Counted from the first letter of the stretch, positions 27,865 through 36,950 are shown. The stretch is DNA of 64,000 nt from Beijerinckia indica subsp. indica ATCC 9039 (GCF_000019845.1 NC_010581.1:1245501-1309500), one strand, 5' to 3'. Numbers and translations: made by a program. Notes: generated by a model not told the origin, from the sequence alone.

Positions 27865-28404
27865 GTGGACGCGAGAGAATCGCTCAAGCCATGGATACCG
27901 CGATTACGACGCTATGCACGCGCATTTTTGAACGGATCGCCGGGGGCCAGCGAAACCGTCGATGATTTGGTTCATGCCGTTTTGCTTCGTGCAAGCGAAA
28001 AGAAACTCGCCGTTTCCGCAGCCAATGGCCTGCCATTGTTCATTCTTTTGACGCAACTCTGCCGCGAAACCTTGCATCAGAGAGCCGCCAGGCATTTTGC
28101 TGCCTCCACTGAGGTGAATCTCCAGCCCTGGGGGGCGGCCGCGCCCGATAAGCCACACGGCTTACCGCATCGCCATGACAGTCTCGGCCCGGCCCTCAAT
28201 GCAATGAAACCTGAGGAAAAAGAGGTTCTTCTCCTTGTCGTGCTGGAAGGTTTTTCCTATGCGGAGGTTGCGCGGATCCTGCGTATTTCACGCATGGTTT
28301 TGATGACGCGATTGGCAAAGGCCCGCCATGCTCTCGGCGAGAGTGGCTTTACGCCGGCGCCGACGCGTCCGCCACGGCCGTCTTATCTCCGCGTCGTGAA
28401 ATAA
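27865..28404 (+). CDS. ECF-type RNA polymerase sigma factor
   Basis: This encodes 179 residues starting at GTG 27865, with AAGGAG at 27851-27856. Region 2 is recognisable in WIPRLRRYARAFLNGS and AETVDDLVHAVLLRA-like sequence (residues 9-50). Region 4 is LNAMKPEEKEVLLLVVLEGF followed by the helix-turn-helix SYAEVARILRISRMVLMTRL. The linker between them is long and basic. It is followed after five bases by a membrane anti-sigma-like gene, the usual pairing. The inducing stress is unknown. Confidence 0.85.
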   Translation: MDARESLKPWIPRLRRYARAFLNGSPGASETVDDLVHAVLLRASEKKLAVSAANGLPLFILLTQLCRETLHQRAARHFAASTEVNLQPWGAAAPDKPHGLPHRHDSLGPALNAMKPEEKEVLLLVVLEGFSYAEVARILRISRMVLMTRLAKARHALGESGFTPAPTRPPRPSYLRVVK

Positions 28405-28409
28405 TTTCC

Positions 28410-29276
28410 TTGGATTTGGCCGTCGTGAGCGCTTCCTCGGGCATCAGTGAAGATGAATTGCATGCTTTCATCGATGGTCAGCTCGATGGGCCGCATCGTG
28501 AAGCAATCCTCCGTCTGTTGGCCGAGGCCCCGGAAGATGCGGCGCGCGGGGAAATCTGGCGCGGTCAGAACGAGGCGCTCCGAGCTGCGTTTGCTAGAAT
28601 TGAAAATGAACCCGTTCCCCTCTCATTAACCTTGGCGGCGGATATTCCGCCGCTCGCTACGCCTCTCCTGGCCAAATACGTTCCTTTGCCCTTCAAACGC
28701 CTCGGCCAGACCCTCCCGGCCCCCGTCGCCTTTTTGCTCGGTGGATTATTGGTGCTGGTGATTGGTTGTCTGGTCAATTTCTTCGTGCATGGAATAGGCA
28801 TCGGCTCCGCGAGCACGGAGAAAGAGCTGTTCGGGGGAACCTCGGAATGGACAGCCTTCTTGACGCGTGCCCAGGTCGGCCTAGTCTCCGTGGCGGCACA
28901 GACGTCAGGTGTCGAGACCAGCAAAAACCCAGCCGCCTTGCTTCACGACGAAGCTGGGCTGCTTTTGCCTCATCTTAACGAGGACGGGCTGGGGCCAGCG
29001 GGTGTGAAATTTCTTCCCAGTCCTTCGGGGGCGCTTGCCTGTCTCGTCTATGGCAAGGTGCATAATAGTCGCATTGTCCTTTGCGCTGAAGAATTGGGCG
29101 GGCGGGAAACACCTGGCGAACAGGACGAAGGAGAAGTGAAAGAAGGCCCGACAACAATCATTTATTGGCGCCAGAGAAATGCGCGCTACGGATTGCTTGG
29201 TTCCCTGCCTTTACCCGTCCTGCGGCGACTCGCTGATCAGGCACGCGGTGAAATCGCGTCATTCGCAGAACATTGA
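28410..29276 (+). CDS. Transmembrane anti-sigma factor-like protein
   Basis: This encodes 288 residues from TTG 28410, five bases after the sigma-factor stop. The N-terminal cytoplasmic part carries the common anti-sigma motif DELHAFIDGQLDGPHR (about residues 15-30). It lacks the zinc-binding HXXXCXXC of the ZAS class. A single membrane helix follows near residues 107-129 (FLLGGLLVLVIGCLVNFFVH), then a periplasmic domain ending in LADQARGEIASF. Gene order and coupling suggest that it holds the upstream sigma factor inactive at the membrane. The periplasmic part may sense the signal. Confidence 0.8.
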   Translation: MDLAVVSASSGISEDELHAFIDGQLDGPHREAILRLLAEAPEDAARGEIWRGQNEALRAAFARIENEPVPLSLTLAADIPPLATPLLAKYVPLPFKRLGQTLPAPVAFLLGGLLVLVIGCLVNFFVHGIGIGSASTEKELFGGTSEWTAFLTRAQVGLVSVAAQTSGVETSKNPAALLHDEAGLLLPHLNEDGLGPAGVKFLPSPSGALACLVYGKVHNSRIVLCAEELGGRETPGEQDEGEVKEGPTTIIYWRQRNARYGLLGSLPLPVLRRLADQARGEIASFAEH

Positions 29277-29277
29277 A

Positions 29278-29312
29278 TATACCAACGGTCATTGATTATG
29301 ACCGTTGGTATA
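29278..29312. repeat. Palindromic repeat, GGTCAT family, copy 3
   Basis: TATACCAACGGTCAT (29278-29292) and ATGACCGTTGGTATA (29298-29312) form perfect 15-bp arms with a five-base loop. It begins two bases after the anti-sigma stop and lies 56 bases before the convergent dnaJ-type stop, so a bidirectional terminator role is plausible. Confidence 0.85.
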
Positions 29313-29367
29313 ATCTTCGAGAAGCCTCCAACGTCTATGCATCACGAACATTGGAGGCGCGAAGACA

Positions 29368-30339
29368 TCAGCTCATGTCGCCGCGTGGCTGATAGGGCTT
29401 TTCTTTTTCCCATCGCTCCATCAGTTTGATGAGCTCCGGATCGACGTCCTTTTCCTTGGGCAGGACGATGCGCAAGGTGACGAAGAGATCGCCTGTCTTG
29501 CCGGGGCCAGCCGGCAGGCCCTTGCCGCGCAGCCGCAAAGTCTGGCCGCCGTTCGATCCCTTTGGAACCGCCAATTCGACCATGCCGTCAAGGGTGGGGA
29601 CATTGACCTTGGCGCCGAGCACGGCCTCATAAAGGGTGATCGGCAGATCAAGGCGCAAATCATACCCATCGACACGGAAATAGGGATGTTTGGCGACATG
29701 CACGGTCACCAAGGCGTCGCCCGTCTCGCCGCCGAAGGGGCTTAACTGGCCCTGTCCCTTGAGTCGGATCTGCTTGCCGTCCTCGATGCCCGCCGGGACC
29801 GTGACTTCCAGAGTCTTGCCGGTCGGCAGGCTGACCCGCGTCTTGGTGCCTTTCACAGAATCAGCAAGGCTGACGGTCACGTTGGCATTGACATCCTCGC
29901 CGCGTGGCGGGGCTTGTGAACGCCCGCCGCCTCTCCGGCCAGAGGCCGCGCCGGAAAAGAGATCGCTGAACAGGTCGGAGGCATCGAAACCATGGGCGCC
30001 ACCGCGACCGCCGCCGAAATTGAATTCGAAATTTTCGAACCCGCCGCCGCCATGCCGGCGACCACCGCCCATTCCAGCACCCATGCCTTGATCGAAACCT
30101 TCGAAGCCGTGAAAGCGGGGCTTCCCTTCGGCGTCGATCTCACCGCGATCGAAAGCCGCGCGCTTTTTTTCGTCGCCTAGGATTTCATAGGCGGCGCTGA
30201 CTTCGGCGAATTTATCTTCCGCCTTGGCTTCCGTGCTCTGGTCGGGATGATATTTCTTGGCGAGTTTTCGGAACGCCTTTTTGATCTCGGCGGCATCGGC
30301 CGACTTCGACACGCCTAAAACCGTATAAGGATCACGCAT
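29368..30339 (-). CDS. DnaJ-class chaperone (CbpA-like, no zinc finger)
   Basis: This encodes 323 residues. The J domain is at 2-70 with the HPD motif in KKYHPDQSTEAKAEDKF. A Gly/Phe/Arg-rich linker follows (about 75-135; GGGFENFEFNFGGG). The C-terminal substrate-binding domains have VSLPTGKTLEVTVPAGIEDG, PYFRVDGYDLRLDLPITLYE, GAKVNVPTLDG and LRLRGKGLP. The four CXXCXGXG zinc repeats of canonical DnaJ are missing, which places it with CbpA-type co-chaperones. It stimulates Hsp70 (DnaK) ATPase. The role in this locus is not evident. Confidence 0.92.
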   Translation of the reverse strand: MRDPYTVLGVSKSADAAEIKKAFRKLAKKYHPDQSTEAKAEDKFAEVSAAYEILGDEKKRAAFDRGEIDAEGKPRFHGFEGFDQGMGAGMGGGRRHGGGGFENFEFNFGGGRGGAHGFDASDLFSDLFSGAASGRRGGGRSQAPPRGEDVNANVTVSLADSVKGTKTRVSLPTGKTLEVTVPAGIEDGKQIRLKGQGQLSPFGGETGDALVTVHVAKHPYFRVDGYDLRLDLPITLYEAVLGAKVNVPTLDGMVELAVPKGSNGGQTLRLRGKGLPAGPGKTGDLFVTLRIVLPKEKDVDPELIKLMERWEKEKPYQPRGDMS

Positions 30340-30491
30340 TAAGAGCCCACTCCACCGCTTGCCCTCGATTGGCGCAAGCGCTTACGTCTCGCCGTTTATG
30401 TGGTGTGGAGAGACCTGATACGCAAGACACAGGTTGACCTTTGCCAGACGGTGAAGGTGGTCTTTTTGTCTCAGGGCCGAGGTTAATCGAT

Positions 30492-30983
30492 TCAGGCGCT
30501 TCCCTCGCGCCGTTCGATCTCGACGATCGTCCACGCGCCCGCGTGTTCGGCACAAGCCCGTCCGCGCAAGGGGCGGGTGGTTCGCTCCTGAATGACATCG
30601 GCGATAAAGGTGGCGCATGTCCGCCCGCGTGGGTCGGGCGCCTTGCCAACCGCTGTAAACGATCCTCTGACGCCGCTGCGCGGATTTGCCCATTCGATGG
30701 TCCGGCCATTGGCCGTGGGATCGAGCGCCGTGGCCAATGCCGTTTTGGCAAGCCTTCGGTCCTCGTCGTCGAGCCCAGGCGCAAGCGGCAAGGGCGGTGT
30801 CAGTTTCGACGGTAAGGAGCCTGTGACCGTCTCCCGATCGATCAGAGGAGACATGGGTATGGAAACAGAGCAGCCGCCCATTAAGGCGGATGTAATCACG
30901 ATCAGGGGAAGACCACCCAAAAGTCGTATTGGTTGTTTCGCGGATCGTGATTCTTTGGATCGCGCCAGATCGGTCGGGCCCAT
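30492..30983 (-). CDS. Surface lipoprotein, RT0821/Lpp0805 (17 kDa antigen-like) family
   Basis: From ATG 30983 it encodes 163 residues. Frames further upstream to 31151 are open, but this start has a purine box (GAAGAGA) and places the lipoprotein signal correctly: basic n-region, hydrophobic LLGGLPLIVITSA, lipobox LMGGC with Cys near residue 38. The mature C-terminal half matches the surface-antigen domain: GRTIEWANPRSGVRGSFTAV, the cysteine segment RTCATFIADV, and GRACAEHAGAWTIVEI. These are outer-membrane lipoproteins of unknown function in Rhizobiales and Rickettsiales. Divergent from pdxH. Confidence 0.75.
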   Translation of the reverse strand: MGPTDLARSKESRSAKQPIRLLGGLPLIVITSALMGGCSVSIPMSPLIDRETVTGSLPSKLTPPLPLAPGLDDEDRRLAKTALATALDPTANGRTIEWANPRSGVRGSFTAVGKAPDPRGRTCATFIADVIQERTTRPLRGRACAEHAGAWTIVEIERREGSA

Positions 30984-31237
30984 GGTCTCTTCGCCATGCC
31001 CAAGGGCGCGATTCAACCGCTCTTCTGTCCGCACATTCGACACCTGCCGCATCCCCTCAATCCGTGTTATGGGAAGCCCCGTCTTCCGAAAACGACCGTG
31101 AATTTTGAATTTATCGCTCGGTCCCCATGGACGATTATGTCGTGGGACCATTGTGTCGTGCCTCCTTGCGGCAGCGTCCAGTCTTCACGGAATCAGGATG
31201 CCGGCCTGCAGCGGAGTGATTAGCATGGGAGATTATC

Positions 31238-31864
31238 GTGAATGAGTTAATGGGTCGTGACGTTCCGACAGCCACGCAATCGGACACGAATCCCTTCGAG
31301 ACTTTTGCCGCCTGGTTCGCCGAAGCCGAAAAAAGCGAAATCAACGATCCGAACGCCATGGCGCTCGCGACCGTCGACGCGTCGGGCTTGCCCGATGTGC
31401 GGATGGTGCTGCTCAAGGCCTTCGACAGTACCGGATTCGTCTTTTACAGCAATGCCGAAAGCGCCAAGGGGCGCCAACTCGCCGGCAATATGCAGGCCGC
31501 TGCCGTATTGCATTGGAAATCCCTGCGCAGGCAGATTCGTTTTCGTGGGCCGGTCAGTCAGGTGAGTACGGCGGAAGCAGATGCCTATTTCGCATCCCGT
31601 CCGTTGCAGAGCCGCATCGGGGCCTGGGCGAGCCAGCAGTCACGTCCGCTCGAAAGCCGTTTCGCGCTTGAGACGGCGGTCGCTAAATTCACCGCCAAAC
31701 ATGCTCTGACACCTTTGACGAGACCGCCCTATTGGGTCGGTTATCGTATCGTGCCCCTCGCCATCGAATTCTGGTCCGATGGTGCTTTCCGGCTGCACGA
31801 CCGTATTCGCTATTTCCGGCAGGCGGATACGGAACCCTGGAGTAAAGAGCGGCTCTATCCGTGA
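31238..31864 (+). CDS. pdxH: Pyridoxamine 5'-phosphate oxidase
   Basis: This encodes 208 residues. It is an FMN-dependent enzyme that oxidises pyridoxamine or pyridoxine 5'-phosphate to pyridoxal 5'-phosphate, the last step of vitamin B6 synthesis and salvage. Motifs: [40 protein letters not shown] (FMN phosphate contacts), [52 protein letters not shown] and the C-terminal RLHDRIRY. Length and all blocks are normal. PLP made here serves the oxoamine synthase encoded nearby, among many other enzymes. Confidence 0.96.
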   Translation: MNELMGRDVPTATQSDTNPFETFAAWFAEAEKSEINDPNAMALATVDASGLPDVRMVLLKAFDSTGFVFYSNAESAKGRQLAGNMQAAAVLHWKSLRRQIRFRGPVSQVSTAEADAYFASRPLQSRIGAWASQQSRPLESRFALETAVAKFTAKHALTPLTRPPYWVGYRIVPLAIEFWSDGAFRLHDRIRYFRQADTEPWSKERLYP

Positions 31865-31989
31865 ATATTCATCCGTCGCGGGAAGGGAAGGACGAGGAGA
31901 TGCGATGAAAGGGGATTAGAGGTGATGGGTCACCTCAGGTGAGTCCCTATTTTTTCTTCCGGGCTTTTCATGGGGATAGAAAAATTCAA

Positions 31990-32029
31990 GAGCAGCCTAT
32001 CGGTCATTCCCATGACCGATAGGCTGCTC
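31990..32029. repeat. Palindromic repeat, GGTCAT family, copy 4
   Basis: The 18-base arm at 31990-32007 (ending CTATCGGTCAT) is perfectly complementary to 32012-32029 (ATGACCGATAG and onward), with a four-base loop. It lies between the convergent pdxH and secreted-protein genes and could terminate both. Confidence 0.85.
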
Positions 32030-32120
32030 AAGGCCGGTGCTTTTTTGATGAAGCCTAGGCTGTTTGTCTTTTTGGGAGGGCTTTACGGATTTGGAATGTT
32101 CCCAATTCCATGCGTCCTCC

Positions 32121-34124
32121 TTATTGGGGGGTGATAGCAAACGCCTGCGTATCCCAGCGCTTGACGCTAACCGGGATCTTGCCCACGCCGCTGGTCACTT
32201 GAAACGTTGATGTGACATTCGTGAATAATTCTGTGGCCGTGTATGTGCCATCAGCAAGACCCGCGAGGTTGATATAGCCCCTGACATCGACGGCGGTCGG
32301 TTGTGTCGAAGGATTGCTGACGACAAGCGTCAAGCGGTTGTTCTGGTCGTAAAAACCAAAGCCCGCCAGTCCTCTGGTAAAGGTGAGGGGCTGGTTGGGG
32401 AGCAAGGTGGCAGCCGAGCCGGACGATACGATCGGCGCGATGGCGCTCAGCGCTGTCCGCTCGGAGGAAGTCAGATAATTGGCTCGATCGATGACAATCC
32501 AGGCGCTGGGAGCCGCGGCGCTACCGGCGGTGATGCTCGGAAGGCCGGCATCGGAAACAAAATAATTGACGCCGATACGACTATCCAAAGTATTGCCGAT
32601 ATCGTCCGCGCTGCTGTAGGTGTTGTAGGGGAGATTACCTGGACCGGCCTGCCCACCGACGACGGCTTCTGTTATACGTTCAATTTTGCCGGAATAATAA
32701 TAGGCCGCCCCGAAAACCTTCGTGGGATAGATGGTTTGGATCAACTGGGTCAGCGGATCGAGGGCCGCGAGACTCGACCCATCCCAATAGCTACGAGATG
32801 TAAAGGCCAGAGCTCGCCGGACATTACCGCTTCGATCACCGATATGGGCCCATGCGGAGTAGAGCCACAGGCGCTTCATGAGTCCATAGCCGACCTGTTT
32901 CTGGGTGGCTGCGTCGAGAGTGGGATAGAATTGGCTGATCGCTCCCCAATAACCATCATCTTCGGCTTCAAGATTGGCGCCATTGCGCATCAGGGGTTCG
33001 CGGGCGGCGCCGATAATGAATCCCCCCAATTCCCGGATCGGAGGGTAATTCACCGGCCCCGCGCGATCCCCTTGGATGACGTGATCATCCCAGATATTCA
33101 GGTAATTCTTCGGTCCGAGATATTGCGCCATGATACGTTGATCCACACCGGTGAGGCGACGATATTTAGGGTCGTCTCCGGCCTGGTCGATGATCAGGGC
33201 TTGATGGCCCGTCGCGTTGGTCAGGCGGTATACCAGAGCGGCATAGAATCGCGCATAGCCAGTCGCTAAATAATCCGCCCAATGGTTGTAGGTTGTCGTC
33301 AGGATAGCACTGGCTTTGTCGGTGGTTGTCGTTCCGGGAATTTGATTATTCGGAAACGTATTCGGGACTCTGGCATTTTCCCAGACGGCAAAAGCATCCA
33401 TGATCCGCGCGTTATAATCTTGCATATTGAGCATGCGCCCGGGCATCGAATCGACGAAATCCGAAAGGGCGATGCCATAGACACCGGATTTCGCTGCGCC
33501 TAGTCCCCATTGATAAGCGAAGAGATCGCCATAGGTGCAAGACGTCTTGTCGGGTGGGCAATCGACTTGATCGAGCGGGACATGAGGATTGATGTGCCCC
33601 CACTGACCACCCCATGACGAGTAATAGGGCTCGCCTGGCATCGCCGCGCCGGTATAGGACGTCGCCCAATATTGCGGATGGTTGGTGATGAAATTCCGCC
33701 AGGCGACATATTCCGGTTGATTGGGAGCATTCGTGGCTGCGCGATCATTCGTGACCCATGAGGGCTCGTTTTTGAAGGTGCCCGCCGGAAAGCTCATCGC
33801 ATAAGTATCTTCCCACCGCTGCGCGCCGGTGAAGGGGACGATATTTTGCGAGGTTATCTGGGCTGCGATGCCCTGGGCCGTGGCCATGGTTTGAGGATTG
33901 TAGAAAATCGATTTCGGATTGGCCTGGAAATAGAGGTTCATTGGCGTCAGGCCGGCCCCGCCACCCCATGACAAGCCGAAAACCTGATTCTGGAAGGGCA
34001 GGGTCTTGTAGCTCGTCGCGCCGACATTTCCCTGCTCGTCGCGCCCGTCACAAAGTGCCGGCCCCGAAAAACCTGTGAACAAAGCAAGTCCAAGCATCGA
34101 GGATATTGAAATCGTTCTCTTCAT
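32121..34124 (-). CDS. Large secreted protein of unknown function, possible glycoside-hydrolase-like fold
   Basis: This encodes 667 residues with a signal peptide (SISSMLGLALFTGFSGPALC) and GGGAGC upstream of ATG 34124. The mature protein is rich in Trp, Tyr and Asn and contains repeated aromatic/acidic patches such as WEDTYAMSFPAG, YWATSYTGAAMPGEPYYSSW, ANLEAEDDGYWGAISQFYP and AALVYRL. The last 100 residues look like an all-beta domain (LTLVVSNPSTQPTAVDVRGY and onward), as found after the catalytic barrel of several glycoside hydrolases. That resemblance is weak and by eye. No catalytic pair can be assigned. The coding strand has no close partner. Confidence 0.7.
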   Translation of the reverse strand: MKRTISISSMLGLALFTGFSGPALCDGRDEQGNVGATSYKTLPFQNQVFGLSWGGGAGLTPMNLYFQANPKSIFYNPQTMATAQGIAAQITSQNIVPFTGAQRWEDTYAMSFPAGTFKNEPSWVTNDRAATNAPNQPEYVAWRNFITNHPQYWATSYTGAAMPGEPYYSSWGGQWGHINPHVPLDQVDCPPDKTSCTYGDLFAYQWGLGAAKSGVYGIALSDFVDSMPGRMLNMQDYNARIMDAFAVWENARVPNTFPNNQIPGTTTTDKASAILTTTYNHWADYLATGYARFYAALVYRLTNATGHQALIIDQAGDDPKYRRLTGVDQRIMAQYLGPKNYLNIWDDHVIQGDRAGPVNYPPIRELGGFIIGAAREPLMRNGANLEAEDDGYWGAISQFYPTLDAATQKQVGYGLMKRLWLYSAWAHIGDRSGNVRRALAFTSRSYWDGSSLAALDPLTQLIQTIYPTKVFGAAYYYSGKIERITEAVVGGQAGPGNLPYNTYSSADDIGNTLDSRIGVNYFVSDAGLPSITAGSAAAPSAWIVIDRANYLTSSERTALSAIAPIVSSGSAATLLPNQPLTFTRGLAGFGFYDQNNRLTLVVSNPSTQPTAVDVRGYINLAGLADGTYTATELFTNVTSTFQVTSGVGKIPVSVKRWDTQAFAITPQ

Positions 34125-35036
34125 TCAGAGCTCCCGTACGGCAAAGGCCAAGGCTTATCTGGGACCTAACTGTGACAGCAGTGTGGAAATTTAAGAAAAT
34201 CATGTACTTGGTATAAATACAGTGATTCTGGATTTCATCATGACACAGAAAGTAACAATCATGGGTTAGTTGAGTCTCTTTCTTTTATTATTTATAAATT
34301 GCCTTATTTTAAATGATTTTTATCCATTTTTTTGTCGAAATAAAGACATTATTGAACGGTGCGCTTGCGGCAATGGATCGCGCCAATTTGGCCCTTAATT
34401 GGAAGTTTACCTCCGATGGAGCGCAAAATATCATGGCGTTATCCGTTTCTCTCTACGATTTGCTCTTCCGGCCCGATTTTCGAGCGGAAAAGCATTCGGC
34501 AAGTGAAGGAAGCGCACAAAGTGGTTCGTTCTGCGGCTTTACCCTGATCGGCCGCATCTGCATGATAATGGATCAGAAATAAAATAAATGTTCGCGATAT
34601 CGCTATATATTTTAATTTTTTTGTTTAAAATTTGACAGAAAGCGGAGCTAAATGAGCATTTTGTTTAACTCTCTCAAGAGGTATGAATAATCAATGCCTT
34701 AGCGAATCATATAAATATATTACTTAACGAATGTCGACCAAGGGATTAATTTTGCTAATCATCATGGAACTGGGTCCGCATGAATGAGAGCGTACCTTGG
34801 GCGGCTTCATGTCTATCCTCGACAGGAAGCATCAATCTGAAAGCCCGGCACAATTGTCTCGACTAATTCAATCTGTTTTAAAACAAACGGCATCAAACCA
34901 AAAAGAGGCAGTGCTCTTTGGTTTGATGCGACTATAGAGACTTATTATATTAGTCACATGTCCGATGAATGAACAATATGTAACGCATGCCACCCGATAG
35001 CGGGATTGAGGCAGCATCCTGTTTAGGATGTGCCAT
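34125..35036. other. AT-rich noncoding region
   Basis: This 912-base stretch lies between the secreted-protein gene and the oxoamine synthase. It is markedly AT-rich. It contains the promoter of the secreted protein, a strong hairpin at 34891-34928 and a 26-base segment (34370-34395) that matches 9427-9452. An 89-codon frame at 34313-34582 has no ribosome-binding site or family resemblance and was not accepted. Confidence 0.6.
34891..34928. terminator. Hairpin downstream of the oxoamine synthase
   Basis: CATCAAACCAAA (then two extra A) GAG at 34891-34907 pairs with CTCTTTGGTTTGATG at 34914-34928 across a six-base loop. It lies about 110 bases past the synthase stop on the minus strand. No clear U-tract follows, so termination is likely but not certain. 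Confidence 0.5.
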
Positions 35037-36389
35037 TCAAGAGCGTTTGGCCCTGCTGACGATCGCGCGGCCATCACCGATTGCGTCGCGTTCGGCGGCA
35101 ATATGAGCGATTGTTTCCCGGATTTGCGCTTCGTCGTGATCCGCAGTGATGAAAAAGCGCAGGCGCGAGGATTTTTCCGGCACGGCTGGCGGGATGATCG
35201 GCTGCACATTGATGCCGCGTTCGAAGAGCTTTTGCCCCAAAGCGACGGCGACCAGTGAATCCTGCAGAATGATCGGCACAACGGCGAATCCCAGGCTCAA
35301 ACCCGTATCGAGACCGGCTTCCTTGGCGAGATCTCGGAACAGGATGCCGTTGCGACGCAAACGCTCGACACGTTCGGGTTCCCGCAGCATGATTTCGAGT
35401 GCCTTGAGGGACGCTGCGGCGATGGCGGGCGGCATGCCGACGCTATAGACGAAGCCGCCTGCCGTGCATTTCAGGATTTCGACAAGAGGAGAGCAGCCGG
35501 CGATGTAACCGCCGCAACCCGACAAGGTTTTGGAAAGGGTGCCCATCCAAATATCGACTTCACGCGGATCAACGCCAGCATATTCATGGAGGCCGTGTCC
35601 CTTCTTGCCGAGCACGCCGAGCCCATGCGCTTCATCGACCATCAACCAGGCGGCATGGCGTTGCTTGACGGCGATGAAAGCAGCAAGGTCTGGCACATCG
35701 CCGTCCATGCTGTAGAGACCTTCGATCACGATCAGCACACGTTTGTAACGCGGCCGCAGGCTTGTGAGCATTTTGTCGAGGGCTGCGGCGTCATTATGCG
35801 GGAAAGCTCGCCTTTCCGCGCCCGAATACATTGCCCCCGTCACGATGGAATTGTGCGCAAGACTATCATAGAGCACGAGATCCTTCGGTCCCATGATCGT
35901 GCTGATCGTCGCGATATTCGTTGCATGGCCGCTGACGAAGACCGCGCAGGCTTCCTGGCCGTAAAGCTCGGCGAGCTTGTTCTCCAGGGCACGATGGATC
36001 GGCCGTTCGCCCGCCACCACGCGGCTCGCTGAGGCAGAAATACCATAATGATCGATGGCTTCTTTCGCGGCGTCGGCCACTTCCTTATGGCCATTCAGCC
36101 CCAGATAATCATAGGACGAATAATTCGAGAGAACGCGGGTTTCGATCTGTGTCGTCGCGCCCGCACGCCTCTCATGGACACGAAAGAACGGATTTTCCAA
36201 ATCGACGAGATCAGCCATCGATCGCTGCATCCGCAATTCGGTGAAGGCGGGCAAAGTGGAAAAGTCCGTCTGCGCGGCGAAGGGCGAGGCGAGATCGGGA
36301 GCGGGGTCATTGACTTGCAGACGGCCGACAATGTTTTGAAGCGCTTTGCGCGCATTCAGAGACAAGCCAGCTTGACGAGTTTTATTCAT
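35037..36389 (-). CDS. Alpha-oxoamine synthase (AONS/serine palmitoyltransferase-like, PLP-dependent)
   Basis: This encodes 450 residues. It is a fold-type I PLP enzyme that condenses an acyl thioester with an amino acid, losing CO2, to give a 2-amino-3-ketone or similar. Visible motifs: NYSSYDYLGLNGHKEV, SASASRVVAGERPIHRALE, YDSLAHNSIVTGAMYSGA (cofactor-stacking His), VIEGLYSMDGDVPDL, MVDEAHGLGVLGKKG (cofactor Asp) and GTLSKTLSGCGGYIAG with the Schiff-base Lys. It has an N-terminal extension of about 90 residues relative to BioF, as in serine palmitoyltransferase and fumonisin-type synthases. It is downstream of the polyketide synthase gene on the same strand. No biotin genes are near, so offloading of the polyketide chain is the favoured role. 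Confidence 0.88.
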   Translation of the reverse strand: MNKTRQAGLSLNARKALQNIVGRLQVNDPAPDLASPFAAQTDFSTLPAFTELRMQRSMADLVDLENPFFRVHERRAGATTQIETRVLSNYSSYDYLGLNGHKEVADAAKEAIDHYGISASASRVVAGERPIHRALENKLAELYGQEACAVFVSGHATNIATISTIMGPKDLVLYDSLAHNSIVTGAMYSGAERRAFPHNDAAALDKMLTSLRPRYKRVLIVIEGLYSMDGDVPDLAAFIAVKQRHAAWLMVDEAHGLGVLGKKGHGLHEYAGVDPREVDIWMGTLSKTLSGCGGYIAGCSPLVEILKCTAGGFVYSVGMPPAIAAASLKALEIMLREPERVERLRRNGILFRDLAKEAGLDTGLSLGFAVVPIILQDSLVAVALGQKLFERGINVQPIIPPAVPEKSSRLRFFITADHDEAQIRETIAHIAAERDAIGDGRAIVSRAKRS

Positions 36390-36780
36390 GGATCGGCCCT
36401 ATAATTATTCTTAATTAATGGGGAGATTTCGAAATTGCGCCTGCGGCGCGTAAGCGCCACGAATGAGTTTACCACTTTTTATCGTGGAGCGGCGCGCTTG
36501 AAAACCATCAAGTGCCGAGCGGAGAGCACACGAGCCAAGGCCGGGAGGACAAGTCTGCGGGCTTTGAAACGAGCTTTTTCGCTGGGCCATGAAATGTTCA
36601 AGATGCGACGGGCAAGGCCATGGCCTGAGAGAAGTGTGCATGCATACATCCATCATGCTCACCATTTTCATCGCATGCATTCATCGAACACACTCAAGGC
36701 CATCGGGATTCTCGACGACGGATACGGCGCTTGGTGCCCGGCGCATGGGTTTGCCAATTGTTTCGCATGGTCCAAGGTTT

Positions 36781-36867
36781 CAGATTGATCCCAAAGGGAT
36801 ATATCCGCTTTCAGATCAATCTGATGCTTTTCAACACTCTGGAGCATCACCTGGGTCGTTGATGCTC
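36781..36867. repeat. Two inverted repeats
   Basis: CAGATTGATC (36781-36790) is complementary to GATCAATCTG (36814-36823). GAGCATCA (36842-36849) is complementary to TGATGCTC (36860-36867). Both are perfect. With the hairpin at 36892-36924 they make a tandem set of three. Confidence 0.65.
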
Positions 36868-36891
36868 GATCTTTCTGTAAACGCATCAGAT

Positions 36892-36924
36892 CAGACCCAA
36901 AAGTGGGAGCCACTTTTGGGTCTG
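36892..36924. terminator. Strong hairpin downstream of the polyketide synthase gene
   Basis: CAGACCCAAAAGTGG (36892-36906) and CCACTTTTGGGTCTG (36910-36924) form perfect 15-bp arms around a three-base loop, 27 bases beyond the synthase stop on the minus strand. No U-run follows, so it may terminate, protect the mRNA end, or be an extragenic repeat. Confidence 0.6.
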
Positions 36925-36950
36925 TTGCTTCAGGCCGCACGAGAAAAGGG

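Larger units (their letters stand above)
36390..36950. other. Noncoding region between synthase genes with stacked hairpins
   Basis: This 561-base gap lies between the polyketide synthase stop and the oxoamine synthase start. It contains three inverted repeats in a row on the synthase side (36781-36823, 36842-36867, 36892-36924). Near the oxoamine start it contains a 59-89 codon minus-strand frame (to 36411) that was not accepted because of odd composition. A separate promoter for the oxoamine synthase is possible. Confidence 0.55.

Noticed and set aside
34313..34582. 89-codon frame in the AT-rich gap
   Set aside because: No ribosome-binding site, no family resemblance, and it overlaps a short dispersed sequence also found upstream of the MerR gene.
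35037..36389. Biotin synthesis enzyme BioF
   Set aside because: No other bio genes are nearby, and the N-terminal extension and polyketide synthase partner favour an SPT/Fum8-like role. BioF-like activity is not formally excluded.
36411..36680. 89-codon minus-strand frame before the oxoamine synthase
   Set aside because: Met/His/Pro/Ser-rich composition, no ribosome-binding site, and its codons do not resemble those of the neighbours.
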